Shown here piece by piece: positions 52,144-61,048 of a stretch of DNA of 64,000 bases. This DNA comes from G963663525 sp963663525 (lineage in GTDB: Bacteria > Myxococcota_A > SURF-8 > G963663525): contig CAXXHC010000004.1 of NCBI GenBank assembly GCA_963663525.2, positions 744,001-808,000 on the forward strand. Reading direction: 5' to 3'. Both the position numbers and the translations under genes were made by a program. The stretch's first letter is position 1; each line of letters begins with the position of its first letter. The notes beneath the pieces are model-generated. The model saw only the letters and a list, made by a program, of their open reading frames with translations. It was not told the DNA's origin and made no database searches.

Positions 52144-53000
52144 GTTTGAGTATCGGCATGATGCAGGGGAGGCTTTCGCCGTCGCCGGACGGTCGCATTC
52201 ACTGCTTTCCCGCCGAACTCTGGAAAACGGAATTCCCCGAAGGTGCGCGCGTCGGATTCGATTGCATCGAGTGGGTCTACGAAACGACGAATTTGGACCG
52301 CAACCCGTTTCGAAGCGAGGAGGGCCTCGCGGACATTCGGGAAGCCGTCGAAAAAAGCGGCGTCGAAGTGAGCACGATATGCGCCAATTATTTTATGGAT
52401 CATAAACTTTACGGCGAATCCGAAAAAAGCTTACACGAAAATATCTCCGCCCTGGCGGGGCTTTTCAGACGCGCGGGACAGTTGGGGTGTAAGGGAGTCG
52501 TGTTGCCGATTATAGAGCACGCCTCGCTGAATTCGGAGCGGGATCGGGAGGAACTGAAGGCCGGCTTGTATCGTGCATTCGAGGAATCGGACGATTCGAA
52601 GGTGCTGGCTCTTTTGGAAACGGATCTCTCCCCGGAGGAAAACCTCGAACTGCTGCGATGGCTCGACCATCCTCGCGCGCGCCTCGCGTTCGATATGGGC
52701 AACAGCGCCGCCGTTGGATTCGATCCCCGCGAGGAAATCGAGATGCTGGGCGATTTTATCGCGCACGTGCATGTCAAAGATCGAATCAGAAACGGCGGAA
52801 ACGTGGCGTTGGGGACGGGAGCCGTCGATTTCGATGCGGTTTTTCAAGCCCTTGCACGGATCGGCTACGATGGAGATTTCGTCCTGGAAACCGCACGTCT
52901 GGACGACGAGATCGAAGCCGCCCGGCGGCACCTGGATTTCATCCGGCCATTCGTCGAGAGGATCGGGGTTGCGGGCGAAAGGGAAGGGGACGCATTGTGA
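52140..53000 (+). CDS. Sugar phosphate isomerase/epimerase (xylose isomerase-like TIM barrel)
   Basis: 286-residue AP-endonuclease-2/xylose-isomerase-like barrel. Motifs: SIGMMQGRLSP at the N-terminus, FDCIEWVYE, LLETDLSP, AFDMGNSA, HVHVKDR (metal ligands in the C-terminal strands) and FVLETAR. These enzymes epimerise or isomerise sugars, or act on related substrates. The start (52140) is coupled by ATGA to the methyltransferase. Its place beside the oxidoreductase and SDR genes fits stepwise remodelling of a hexose or a nonulosonate precursor. Confidence 0.85.
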   Translation: MSLSIGMMQGRLSPSPDGRIHCFPAELWKTEFPEGARVGFDCIEWVYETTNLDRNPFRSEEGLADIREAVEKSGVEVSTICANYFMDHKLYGESEKSLHENISALAGLFRRAGQLGCKGVVLPIIEHASLNSERDREELKAGLYRAFEESDDSKVLALLETDLSPEENLELLRWLDHPRARLAFDMGNSAAVGFDPREEIEMLGDFIAHVHVKDRIRNGGNVALGTGAVDFDAVFQALARIGYDGDFVLETARLDDEIEAARRHLDFIRPFVERIGVAGEREGDAL

Positions 53001-54013
53001 GGAAGATACTTTTCGTGGGGCTGGGTTCCATCGGACAACGCCACCTGCGCAACCTGATCCGTCGTTTCGGCGAAAACCTTGAAATTCTCGCGTTTTATCC
53101 GCCCGATCCTCAAGTTGTTCTCGACGACCGTATGCAGGTCGTGCCGGATACGACCGTGGAAGAACGATACGGCGCGAAAGTATTTCACACCCTGGACGAA
53201 GCCCTTGCCCACAAGCCCGACATCGCTTTTATCTGCAATCCGAGCAGTTTGCATATCGAACCCGCGATTCGGGCGGCGAAGGCCGGATGCCATCTGTTCA
53301 TCGAAAAGCCGCTTTCGCACAACCTCGAAGGCGTCGAGGAATTGAAGGCGATTGCTGCAGAAAAAAACCTTGTCGTTTACGTGGGTTACATGATGCGTTT
53401 CCATCCCGTGCTTCGGCTTCTCGAAGAAAAACTTCGGACGGGGAGCATCGGGAGGCTGACTTCCGTGCGGGTCGAGATCGGCGAGTACATGCCCGGCTGG
53501 CACACTTACGAAGACTACCGGGACACCTACGCCGCCCGCAAGGATCTCGGAGGCGGGGCGCTGCTCAGCCAGATTCACGAAATCGACTATCTGTATTGGT
53601 TTTTCGGGATGCCGAGGCGGATGTTCGCGCTCGGGGGGCATTTAAGCAGCCAGGAAATCGATGTGGAAGATAGCGTCGAGGCGTTGCTGGAAATGCGCCA
53701 CGAGGGGCGACCTCTGCCCGTTTCGCTGCACATGGATTTCGTGCAACGGCCTCCCTGCCGTTTCTGCAAGATCGTCGGAGAGGAAGGCGTCCTTTTCGCG
53801 GATCTGGTGCAAAGCACCCTGAAACGGATTTCCAATGCGGGGGAGATCGACGAGGCGAGTTTTCCCGATTTCGACCGAAACGACATGTTTGTGCACGAAT
53901 TGGACGCGTTTTTCGAGTGCATCGAGATGGGCAAAAAACCTTTGACCGATCTGAACGACGCGGAAAATCACCTGAAAATCGTGCTTGAAATCAAAGCTGC
54001 CCTGGAGCAATAG
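52997..54013 (+). CDS. Gfo/Idh/MocA family NAD(P)-dependent sugar oxidoreductase
   Basis: 338 residues. The Rossmann motif is FVGLGSIGQRHLRN; the typical EKP motif appears as LFIEKPLSHN, and the C-terminal domain has GGGALLSQIHEIDYLYWFFG with the usual His. These enzymes oxidise or reduce sugar hydroxyls. It starts with GTG 52997, overlapping the preceding stop (GTGA); a longer in-frame extension upstream lies antisense-like over the barrel gene and is not used. It ends three bases before the SDR gene. Confidence 0.9.
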   Translation: MRKILFVGLGSIGQRHLRNLIRRFGENLEILAFYPPDPQVVLDDRMQVVPDTTVEERYGAKVFHTLDEALAHKPDIAFICNPSSLHIEPAIRAAKAGCHLFIEKPLSHNLEGVEELKAIAAEKNLVVYVGYMMRFHPVLRLLEEKLRTGSIGRLTSVRVEIGEYMPGWHTYEDYRDTYAARKDLGGGALLSQIHEIDYLYWFFGMPRRMFALGGHLSSQEIDVEDSVEALLEMRHEGRPLPVSLHMDFVQRPPCRFCKIVGEEGVLFADLVQSTLKRISNAGEIDEASFPDFDRNDMFVHELDAFFECIEMGKKPLTDLNDAENHLKIVLEIKAALEQ

Positions 54014-54016
54014 CAA

Positions 54017-54856
54017 ATGACTGATTCCGGAAACGTCATGGACCTGTTCAAACTCGATGGTCGCGTGTGCGTGGTCACGGGCGGAGCGGGTCTTTTGGGT
54101 GTGCGCCACGCGCAAAGCATCGCGAGTGCGGGCGGCGTTCCCGTGCTGTGGGATATCCACGAGGAAGCGGCGAAGCGCGAAGCGTCGAAAATCGAGGCGC
54201 AATACGGCGCACCCGCCACGGGCGCGAAGGTGGATATCACCGATATCGATTCCGTCACGCGCGCCTTGGACGATATCCTCGATCTTTATGGCCGTATCGA
54301 CGTGTTAATCAACAATGCCGCAAACAATCCCAAAGTCGAAGACACAGAACGCAAAGACTGGGGGCGGCTGGAACATTTTCCGGCGAGCGTGTGGGAGGAC
54401 GACCTTCGTATCGGGCTGACAGGCTCCTACATTTGCAGTCGCGTCGTCGGCTCGAAACTGGCCGAACAGGGACGGGGCGTGGTGCTCAATATTTCCTCCG
54501 ATCTCGGCCTGATCGCGCCGGACCAGCGCTTGTACCGGGAACCCGGACTTCCCGACAGCGAACAGCCCGTCAAACCCGTGACCTATTCCGTGGTCAAGCA
54601 CGGCCTGATCGGCCTGACGAAGTACCTCGCCACGTACTGGGCGGATCGCGGCGTGCGAGTCAACACGCTGTGTCCCGGCGGCGTTTACAACGGGCAGCCG
54701 GACGACTTCGTGGCGCGCCTGAGCGGCCTGATTCCCCTGGGGCGCATGGCCGATGTGGACGAGTACAAGGCTGCGGTATTGTTTATGATTTCGGATGCTT
54801 CCTCCTACATGACGGGTGCGACGCTCTCCGTCGATGGGGGAAGAACCTGCTGGTAA
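54017..54856 (+). CDS. Short-chain dehydrogenase/reductase
   Basis: 279-residue classical SDR. The cofactor loop is VVTGGAGLLGVRHA (GGAGLLG in place of GGxxGIG), NNAAN follows strand beta4, the catalytic Ser is in NISSDLG and the YxxxK pair is in YSVVKHG. The C-terminal MTGATLSVDGG is typical of the family. It probably reduces a keto-sugar formed by the neighbouring oxidoreductase. It lies 3 bases after that gene and 30 before the isomerase gene. Confidence 0.9.
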   Translation: MTDSGNVMDLFKLDGRVCVVTGGAGLLGVRHAQSIASAGGVPVLWDIHEEAAKREASKIEAQYGAPATGAKVDITDIDSVTRALDDILDLYGRIDVLINNAANNPKVEDTERKDWGRLEHFPASVWEDDLRIGLTGSYICSRVVGSKLAEQGRGVVLNISSDLGLIAPDQRLYREPGLPDSEQPVKPVTYSVVKHGLIGLTKYLATYWADRGVRVNTLCPGGVYNGQPDDFVARLSGLIPLGRMADVDEYKAAVLFMISDASSYMTGATLSVDGGRTCW

Positions 54857-54886
54857 TAGGGAAACACGCACGCGGAAAGGCGAACG

Positions 54887-55480
54887 ATGAGCACGTTGGA
54901 AAAAAACGCGGCGTATGAATCGATGATGGAACTGAGTCGCCTGCTTGCGGAGGTTGCGGAGCGCTTCGCCCCGGAAGTGGAGCGCGCCGCCGAAATTCTT
55001 GCCGAGAGCCTGAAGGCCGGAGGAAAGGTGCTGGCCTGCGGAAACGGCGGCAGCGCGGCGGATGCCCAGCATTTCACGGGAGAGTTGGTGGGCCGCTTTC
55101 TGTACAATCGTCCGCCGCTGGCCGGGATCACATTGAGTGCGGACACTTCGGTGATGACGGCCATCGGCAATGATTACGGGTTCGAGCAGGTGTTTTCACG
55201 GCAGGTCGAGGGTCTGGGGAAGGCTGGGGACGTGCTGGTGGGATTCTCGACCAGTGGAACCTCGCCCAATGTCATCGAAGCTTTCAACGTCGCACAAGAG
55301 ATGGGACTGCGAACCGTTGCTTTCGTCGGTCCCGCCGAACACGAGGTGGTTGTGAAATGCGATTCGCGTTTCCACGTACCCAGTAAAATGACGCCACGCA
55401 TTCAGGAAGTGCACCAGGCGCTTTTTCATGCGTTGTGCGAATCCGTAGAAAAAAAGATGTTTCCGAGAGATTCTGCGTAA
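54887..55480 (+). CDS. gmhA: SIS-domain phosphosugar isomerase, GmhA-like
   Basis: 197 residues, standard length for sedoheptulose-7-phosphate isomerase GmhA. Motifs: LACGNGGSAADAQHFTGELVGRF, TSVMTAIGNDYGFEQVF, GFSTSGTSPNV, and EVHQALFHALCE with the catalytic His. GmhA makes the heptose-7-phosphate precursor of ADP- or GDP-heptose. In this operon it could instead isomerise the sugar-phosphate that feeds the nonulosonate synthase. No other heptose genes (HldE, GmhB) are in the window. Confidence 0.88.
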   Translation: MSTLEKNAAYESMMELSRLLAEVAERFAPEVERAAEILAESLKAGGKVLACGNGGSAADAQHFTGELVGRFLYNRPPLAGITLSADTSVMTAIGNDYGFEQVFSRQVEGLGKAGDVLVGFSTSGTSPNVIEAFNVAQEMGLRTVAFVGPAEHEVVVKCDSRFHVPSKMTPRIQEVHQALFHALCESVEKKMFPRDSA

Positions 55481-55531
55481 AAACGCGTACAATCGTTGCA
55501 AATACTCCACAGATGAACCAAGGGAGGTATC

Positions 55532-56413
55532 ATGGCGGCAAAGGTCAAAATCGGCAATCGGATGGTCGGAGACGGCGAACCTTGTTTCGTGATCGCGGAA
55601 ATCGGCATCAATCACAACGGGGATGTCGAACTCGCCCAAAAGCTCATTTCGGCGGCTGTGGTCGCGGGATGCGATGCGGTGAAATTCCAGAAACGCACCG
55701 TAGACGTGGTGTACTCCCCCGAAGAGTTGGCGAAACCCCGCGAAAATCCCTTCGGCGAAACGAATGGCGACCTCAAGCGCGGATTGGAATTCGGCGAGGA
55801 GGAGTACCGCATCATCGACGATTTCTGCAAAACTCAGAACATCATGTGGACGGCCTCGTGCTGGGATGAGGCGTCAATCGATTTCATCGAAAAATTCGAT
55901 CCGCCATTCTATAAAATCGCTTCGGCTTCGTTGACCGACGACAGCCTGCTTCGCAAGTACCAGGCGACGGGTAAGCCCCTGATTCTTTCCACCGGTATGA
56001 GCACTCTGGACCAGATGGACCGCGCCGTGGAACTGCTGGGCCGGGACAATCTCATCATTCTCCATTGCACCAGCACGTATCCTTCGAAGCCGAATGAACT
56101 GAACCTTAAGTGTATTCATACACTTAAAGAACACTATCAGGTGCCCATCGGCTACTCGGGGCACGAGGTAGGGCTTTCCACGAGCATCGTGGCCGCCGCG
56201 TTGGGAGCCTGCGTGGTGGAGCGGCACATCACCCTTGACCGCGCGATGTGGGGCAGCGATCAGGCGGCGTCGGTCGAGCCGCACGGATTCAGCCGCATGG
56301 TGCGGGACATCCGTGTCGTGGAAATCGCCATCGGGGATGGTGTAAAGAAAGTGTACGACTCCGAAGTGCCAATTATCGACAAACTGCGCAGGATTGACAA
56401 TTCGCAGAATTGA
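55532..56413 (+). CDS. NeuB-family nonulosonic acid synthase lacking the SAF domain
   Basis: Condenses phosphoenolpyruvate with a C6 amino sugar to give a nonulosonate. The 293-residue barrel shows AEIGINHNGDVELAQKLI, FQKRTVDVVYS, KIASASLTD, ILSTGMST, GYSGHEVGLSTS and ERHITLDRAMWGSD. Canonical NeuB/SpsE proteins run about 340-350 residues and end in a SAF (antifreeze-like) domain that closes the partner subunit's active site; here the protein ends just after the barrel. Strong GGGAGG precedes ATG 55532. A KdsC-type phosphatase and CMP-synthetase in the same operon support a phosphorylated-substrate route. It is followed by a structured spacer rather than another coupled gene. Confidence 0.88.
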   Translation: MAAKVKIGNRMVGDGEPCFVIAEIGINHNGDVELAQKLISAAVVAGCDAVKFQKRTVDVVYSPEELAKPRENPFGETNGDLKRGLEFGEEEYRIIDDFCKTQNIMWTASCWDEASIDFIEKFDPPFYKIASASLTDDSLLRKYQATGKPLILSTGMSTLDQMDRAVELLGRDNLIILHCTSTYPSKPNELNLKCIHTLKEHYQVPIGYSGHEVGLSTSIVAAALGACVVERHITLDRAMWGSDQAASVEPHGFSRMVRDIRVVEIAIGDGVKKVYDSEVPIIDKLRRIDNSQN

Positions 56414-56498
56414 CAATCCGCTAAATAAAGTTTGTGCAGGTCGGGCTGATTTTTCGCAGTTTATGATTCGATTTTGCGATAGAAACCCCTGGAAACAA

Positions 56499-56588
56499 AG
56501 GGTGGCACGGGCTAAGCGACGTGAAACGTCCGCTTGCCCGTGTAAAAACGATGTCCATGGGCAACCTGCGGTTGGCCCATGCCACCCA
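56499..56588. repeat. Three-way-junction inverted-repeat structure
   Basis: Outer arms GGGTGGCA / TGCCACCC (56499 and 56581 region) enclose two hairpins: CACGGGC...AGCG-ACGT / ACGT-CGCT...GCCCGTG, and CATGGGC-AACC / GGTT-GGCCCATG. The whole 90 bases folds as a cloverleaf-like element. It is intergenic, between the NeuB-like gene and the next transferase-like gene, and codes for nothing. Confidence 0.7.
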
Positions 56589-56711
56589 TGACCAGAGGAT
56601 CGCTAAAGCCGAATAAGAACTGCGATATGCCCGATCGCCTATTTGTTCGTTTCGAATGAAAAATCCAGTCGCGAAATCGCGGAAAAGGGCGATGGCGGAA
56701 CCAAGCGGGTC

Positions 56712-58544
56712 ATGAAAAACCTGATCGTCTCCACGTACCCCAAAAACCAAAGCACGTTGCGGCAGCGGCTTGTCCAAAAGCTTGCAACCGCCGAAAAGAC
56801 GTATCTGAAAAGCGCGGCCCGCGCCGGTCACGGCTTGCTAGATCTGACCGGAAAATATGCGAACTACCCGGAATCCTTGCGATTTCTTCCCTTGGAGTTT
56901 TCCGATAGCACCTTGAGTCGAAAGGCCGAAACGGCGGCCTTGGAAATGGCGGGACATTGGCTGGAAGACGTCTCCGACCTCGGAGAAATCCTGCCGTGGC
57001 CGGAAGCGCGACGAAACCGGCTTTTCAGGGCCATCGAATCCGAACTGTTTCGTGTGTTGCTGGAATTCGTGCTTTCCGTTTTGGTGACACGAAATGCCAT
57101 CGAAACGTTGTCCCCGGAGCGCATCACCTTTCTCGATCCGGCCATGGCGGCGGTTTTCGAAGGGGATTATGGCGACCGAGTGAAAATTGCCTGGCCGGGA
57201 AGGTTGTTTCAAAGCCTTGATTTTACGGTGGAATGCCTGCGCCTGATTCGTGAAAGTCAGGCTTGGGCCTTTCCCCGTTCGACGTTTGAAACCTCTGAGA
57301 AGACGGAATTTCTGTTTTTCAGCGACAGTATTTCCCACGCGCGGGTGCTTGCACCCGTGGCACGTGCGCTCGGCGTTGAAAACTGTGCCGTGGTCGCGAC
57401 GGATTTGCCGAGTGTGGAACTCTACGAATCCCAGGGAATTTCGCCGGTGGTTCTCACTCGTCGCCCTAGTGGGGATGGCTGGACCGGAGAGGCGAAAGCG
57501 CTGCTCGATCTGTCCAAAGCGCTGGCGGACGAACGTTTCCTTGCTCGGCGCGACAACTACCGCGTGTTCCGGTCGGCGCGCATGAGAATGCAGGTCGTTC
57601 TCTTGCTGTTGCAGGGAATCGCTTTCGAAAAACTGTGGGAAGCCGTACTGCATCGGACGCAGCCCCGTGCGGCAATCGTGTCCATCGCGGTGTGGCCTTC
57701 CTATCGTCTGCTGCTCGATCTGGCACGGGAACGCGGTCTGAAGACGGCGGTCGTGATGCACGGAAATATCCCTGAATATCCGCCGTATTACGCCTACCCG
57801 AAGCCCGATCTCTACTGCCTGTTCGGCGATGTCTACCGGAATAACCTGTTGAAATGCGGGCAGAATTCCGAATCTCTGGTCAACGCGGGATGCCTTGTGC
57901 CGGAAAGTGTTGAAACGCCGGAGCCGGAACGCGCCTCCGTGGATGAACACGCGCCGCCGAAAATCGTGTTTCTGCATTCGGTGGCGGTGTGCGAAATCAA
58001 CTGGCTTTCCTACTGGAAGAGTATCGAAACGTTCGTGCACGTTGCGGCGAAACGACCGGAATGGCGTTTCGTGGTGAAACTGCATCCCTCCGCCACCAAA
58101 GAAGAATCCGAGTTTCTGGAGTACATCCGGCGATATCGAACCGAGAACGTGGAATTCGTCCAATTTGTACCGGTAAGGGAGTGTCTCAAGGATGCCAGCG
58201 TAGCCGTTTCCACGTTTTCCACCACCGTACTGGATAGCCTGGCCTTGGGTGTTCCTGTGGTCATCCTGCGTCCGGAGGGGGATCGCTCTCTGATGCCGTT
58301 TTGCGACATGGGACTGGCCGAAGAGGCGACGGATGCTTTTACGCTGGAGGAGAAGCTTTCCACGGCCATCGGCAATCGTTCGCGGACGTCCATCGAAACC
58401 GCGATGGCCGGATTTTGCTCGTGCCGGGGAGACGAAGCACTCGCCAGGACGGTGGGAACGATTCGCGATCTTCTCGGCACGGGAGACGAATCAGCGGAAG
58501 CGAAAAAGAGTGAAAAACCTCTGGAGACGGAGGGCGAAAAATGA
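56712..58544 (+). CDS. Putative GT-B type capsule/surface-glycan glycosyltransferase
   Basis: 610 residues, not recognised by name. The C-terminal half has a Rossmann-like GT-B pattern: TAVVMHGNIPEYPPYYAYPKPDLYCLFG, then FVVKLHPSATKEE (HP motif) and VSTFSTTVLDSLALGVPVVIL, the Ser/Thr plus Gly-Pro stretch seen in CDP- and CMP-sugar-dependent capsule transferases. The N-terminal half is helical without clear motifs. ATG 56712 is chosen; an in-frame TTG at 56643 would extend it. The stop overlaps the following GT2 gene (ATGA). It may use the CMP-nonulosonate made by this operon. Confidence 0.6.
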   Translation: MKNLIVSTYPKNQSTLRQRLVQKLATAEKTYLKSAARAGHGLLDLTGKYANYPESLRFLPLEFSDSTLSRKAETAALEMAGHWLEDVSDLGEILPWPEARRNRLFRAIESELFRVLLEFVLSVLVTRNAIETLSPERITFLDPAMAAVFEGDYGDRVKIAWPGRLFQSLDFTVECLRLIRESQAWAFPRSTFETSEKTEFLFFSDSISHARVLAPVARALGVENCAVVATDLPSVELYESQGISPVVLTRRPSGDGWTGEAKALLDLSKALADERFLARRDNYRVFRSARMRMQVVLLLLQGIAFEKLWEAVLHRTQPRAAIVSIAVWPSYRLLLDLARERGLKTAVVMHGNIPEYPPYYAYPKPDLYCLFGDVYRNNLLKCGQNSESLVNAGCLVPESVETPEPERASVDEHAPPKIVFLHSVAVCEINWLSYWKSIETFVHVAAKRPEWRFVVKLHPSATKEESEFLEYIRRYRTENVEFVQFVPVRECLKDASVAVSTFSTTVLDSLALGVPVVILRPEGDRSLMPFCDMGLAEEATDAFTLEEKLSTAIGNRSRTSIETAMAGFCSCRGDEALARTVGTIRDLLGTGDESAEAKKSEKPLETEGEK

Positions 58545-59656
58545 CGAAACAAGCCCCGAAACTCGCCGTGTTGATCCTGATGATGGAAAAACAGTGGCCT
58601 GCAACACAACTTACGTTGACCAGCGTGGTGCGGGTGTTGCCCGAGAACGCCGAAGTCGTCTTGCTGCTGAACGGCGGCGAGCATCCCGACGAGATCCGGG
58701 AAAAAGTCGGTGTCGGTTTCCCGAATGTGCGTTTTTACCATGCTCCCGAAAACCTCGGCGTTGCGGGCGGGCGGAATTTTCTGCTGGATACCGACGAAGC
58801 GCAACATGCCGAAATTATTTTCATTTTAGACAACGATGTGTTGGTTCCCGATAACTATTTTGCGGATACCCTCGCGTTTCTCGACGCCCATCCGGATTGC
58901 GGTGTGGTGGGTGCGCTGGTGTTTCGGGCGCATCCCGAAGTGCTGTTGCTTTTCGAGGAAAGCCGGAACAATCCCGATGCGGATGACCTGAACCTGGCTT
59001 TCGGCAGCCAATCGCTGATTGGGCACTACCTGGAAAAAGGGACGCCGGAGCCGTTCTGGTTCGGCATGAACGAAAATTGGAAACGCGTGTATTTCTCTAC
59101 ACTTGAAGATATCCGGCAGAAATTTTCGATGCTGTTCGGGATGCAACCGGGTTTTTTCATCAATCACGACAGAAATCCCGACGTATTGCATCGCATTCGA
59201 AGCGGCGACGCCGAAATCCCCACAAGCAACGTTTCCGGCTGTTGCATGGCCTACCGCAGGGCATTGCTCGATAAGGTGGGATATTATTACGAGGGATTTC
59301 ATCCCTATGGAAGCGAGGATCGTGCGTTTTCGATCCAGGCCATGAAAAATGGCTATACAAACTACGTCAATCCCCGCGTGGCGATGTTTCACGGATTCGA
59401 CGAGCGACAAAGCACCACGGAAGATTTCAAATCCATGAAACAATTGATAAAAATGGACGTCCTGCTGCGTCTCGTCGTGCTGGATGGCAAACTGGAGCGC
59501 TTTCTTTCCGTAAGTGCCTATTCTGCTTATGCTTTGCTGCGGCGAGGGCTGCGAGCGATCCAACGCGGGAAAAGCGAAATCTTTTGGGAAACCGTCGAGG
59601 CGATACGCGAAGCCTTCGACACCTACCGGAGAAACAAACCGGAAGAAACTCGCTGA
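58541..59656 (+). CDS. GT2-family glycosyltransferase
   Basis: 371 residues, GT-A fold. LAVLILMMEKQWPATQLTL starts the nucleotide-binding part; ENLGVAGGRNFLL and the metal-binding FILDNDVLVPDNYF are typical GT2 motifs, and SGCCMAYRRALLDKVG plus GSEDRAFSIQAMKNGY carry the acceptor-side ED pair. It is coupled to the preceding transferase gene. It ends the glycan operon; 181 bases of non-coding DNA follow. It probably extends the glycan in the cytoplasm before export. Confidence 0.9.
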   Translation: MTKQAPKLAVLILMMEKQWPATQLTLTSVVRVLPENAEVVLLLNGGEHPDEIREKVGVGFPNVRFYHAPENLGVAGGRNFLLDTDEAQHAEIIFILDNDVLVPDNYFADTLAFLDAHPDCGVVGALVFRAHPEVLLLFEESRNNPDADDLNLAFGSQSLIGHYLEKGTPEPFWFGMNENWKRVYFSTLEDIRQKFSMLFGMQPGFFINHDRNPDVLHRIRSGDAEIPTSNVSGCCMAYRRALLDKVGYYYEGFHPYGSEDRAFSIQAMKNGYTNYVNPRVAMFHGFDERQSTTEDFKSMKQLIKMDVLLRLVVLDGKLERFLSVSAYSAYALLRRGLRAIQRGKSEIFWETVEAIREAFDTYRRNKPEETR

Positions 59657-59767
59657 CCTTGGTGGTTTTTGGCCGATTTTTCGTTTAAAATCGTTGAAAA
59701 ACGGGAGAGTTGGCAGGAAGATTTCCTGAAAACTGGAGCGCCGTTGTTCTTGTCTTTGATTCCGGGT

Positions 59768-59795
59768 TTGCGCTCGCCGTGTTTTGGACTATACT
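59768..59795 (+). promoter_or_regulatory. Putative sigma-70-type promoter
   Basis: TTGCGC (59768-59773) and TATACT (59790-59795) separated by 16 bases, 42 bases ahead of the next start codon. It would give the following gene its own promoter, separate from the glycan operon. Assigned by eye only. Confidence 0.4.
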
Positions 59796-59837
59796 TTCCC
59801 CCACCGCCTTTCGCGAACGAGTGAAAAAGGTACAGTC

Positions 59838-60878
59838 ATGCTGTTTCCATATACTGAAAGAACCTATTCGGTGCCGCGTATCGGCTCCGAGTTCATGCCA
59901 TCCCTGCTCGATGACATCCAGAGATTCCACGCCGGTTTCACGGGATATCTGCTGCTTTCCAATTCCGACGAAGCCGCCTACCTGCTTTTCAAGGCGGGTG
60001 TTCCCATTGCGCGGGCGGCATTCGACGCCGAAACGGAGCGTCTGCGTTCATTCGACAAGCGCCTGCCGGCGCCGCTGGTGCCCAAGGAGTCGTTTTGGAG
60101 CGCCGAACTGCTGGGATGCGACGAAGGGTTGATTCCGATGCTGACCAGCCTGTTTCGCAACGAACCTACGGCAAAGTTTTCGGGACGCGAAATGGGCAAA
60201 GCCCTTGAAAATCTGGCGAAACAACCCCTGGCCCTGCTGGTTCGGCGTTACGGACTCTACTGTGAATTGGCTCTTTGGGAGGGCGGAGCCTACGTCATCG
60301 GCTACCGGTACAATCGCGCCGTCGGCGGCTTTTTGCGCGTCGGCGAAGCCCAGTGGAACGATGATGTCGAGGAAGCCGATCAACTGAGCGTCGTTCCGGC
60401 GTGTGCGTTCGACGAAACGCCCGTACAGCTTCCCAACGATCCCGATCCTTTGAAATCCACGCTGGACAAATACATTTCCGTGTTTACCGAACTGCACCTG
60501 ATGTTGGCCTGGCAGTTGGGCGACAAAACCAACGTGGGGATGACGCGCCTTTTGCAGCGTTTGAAGAAGCGCTATTCGGCGCTGTATCAAGGGGTGGAGT
60601 TGTCCGAGGATGGCCGTAGCATCAATTGGAAACACATTCTTGAAAACCGGAACAAGGTCGATACAAAGTACCGTTACGACCAGTTTTTCCTGTATCTGGA
60701 CGAAATCCTGAGCAACCTCATTCGCGGCGCGGCGCAGAAGACCGAGAATCGCATTCTTCCCGAACTGTGGAAATACACGGACCGACTCTACAAAATCGCA
60801 CCGGACAAGGAACTGGCGAGCACCAGGTATTTTTTCAGCAAAATCGATAGGTTGCGGAAAAAGCTGGAGCAGGAGTGA
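59838..60878 (+). CDS. Conserved-looking protein of unknown function
   Basis: 346 residues, soluble, no signal peptide. The N-terminal GFTGYLLLSNSDEAAYLLFKAGVPIARA recalls the DUF4388-type beta domain found in bacterial signalling proteins, where a small beta module reports binding through an F-x-x-G-x-x-x-x-A strand; this is a tentative match. The C-terminal third is helical and Lys/Arg-rich (RLLQRLKKRYSALYQ). ATG 59838 follows AAAAAGGTACAGTC. It is preceded by its own putative promoter and followed after 170 bases by an acyl-CoA ligase gene. Confidence 0.6.
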   Translation: MLFPYTERTYSVPRIGSEFMPSLLDDIQRFHAGFTGYLLLSNSDEAAYLLFKAGVPIARAAFDAETERLRSFDKRLPAPLVPKESFWSAELLGCDEGLIPMLTSLFRNEPTAKFSGREMGKALENLAKQPLALLVRRYGLYCELALWEGGAYVIGYRYNRAVGGFLRVGEAQWNDDVEEADQLSVVPACAFDETPVQLPNDPDPLKSTLDKYISVFTELHLMLAWQLGDKTNVGMTRLLQRLKKRYSALYQGVELSEDGRSINWKHILENRNKVDTKYRYDQFFLYLDEILSNLIRGAAQKTENRILPELWKYTDRLYKIAPDKELASTRYFFSKIDRLRKKLEQE

Positions 60879-61048
60879 CCGTCGTGAGTCTCCGCGTTCG
60901 AGGTGTTTGCTCGCATCTGGATGAAAGTTGTTGAATTTTATAGAACTCCTTGGAATAAAAAGGATTTCTCTGCAATGAATCCGAGAGAATTCTTTTTCGA
61001 GGAGCGCACGTCCGATCTCGCGAAAAAGAACACAGAAAGAAGGGTTGC

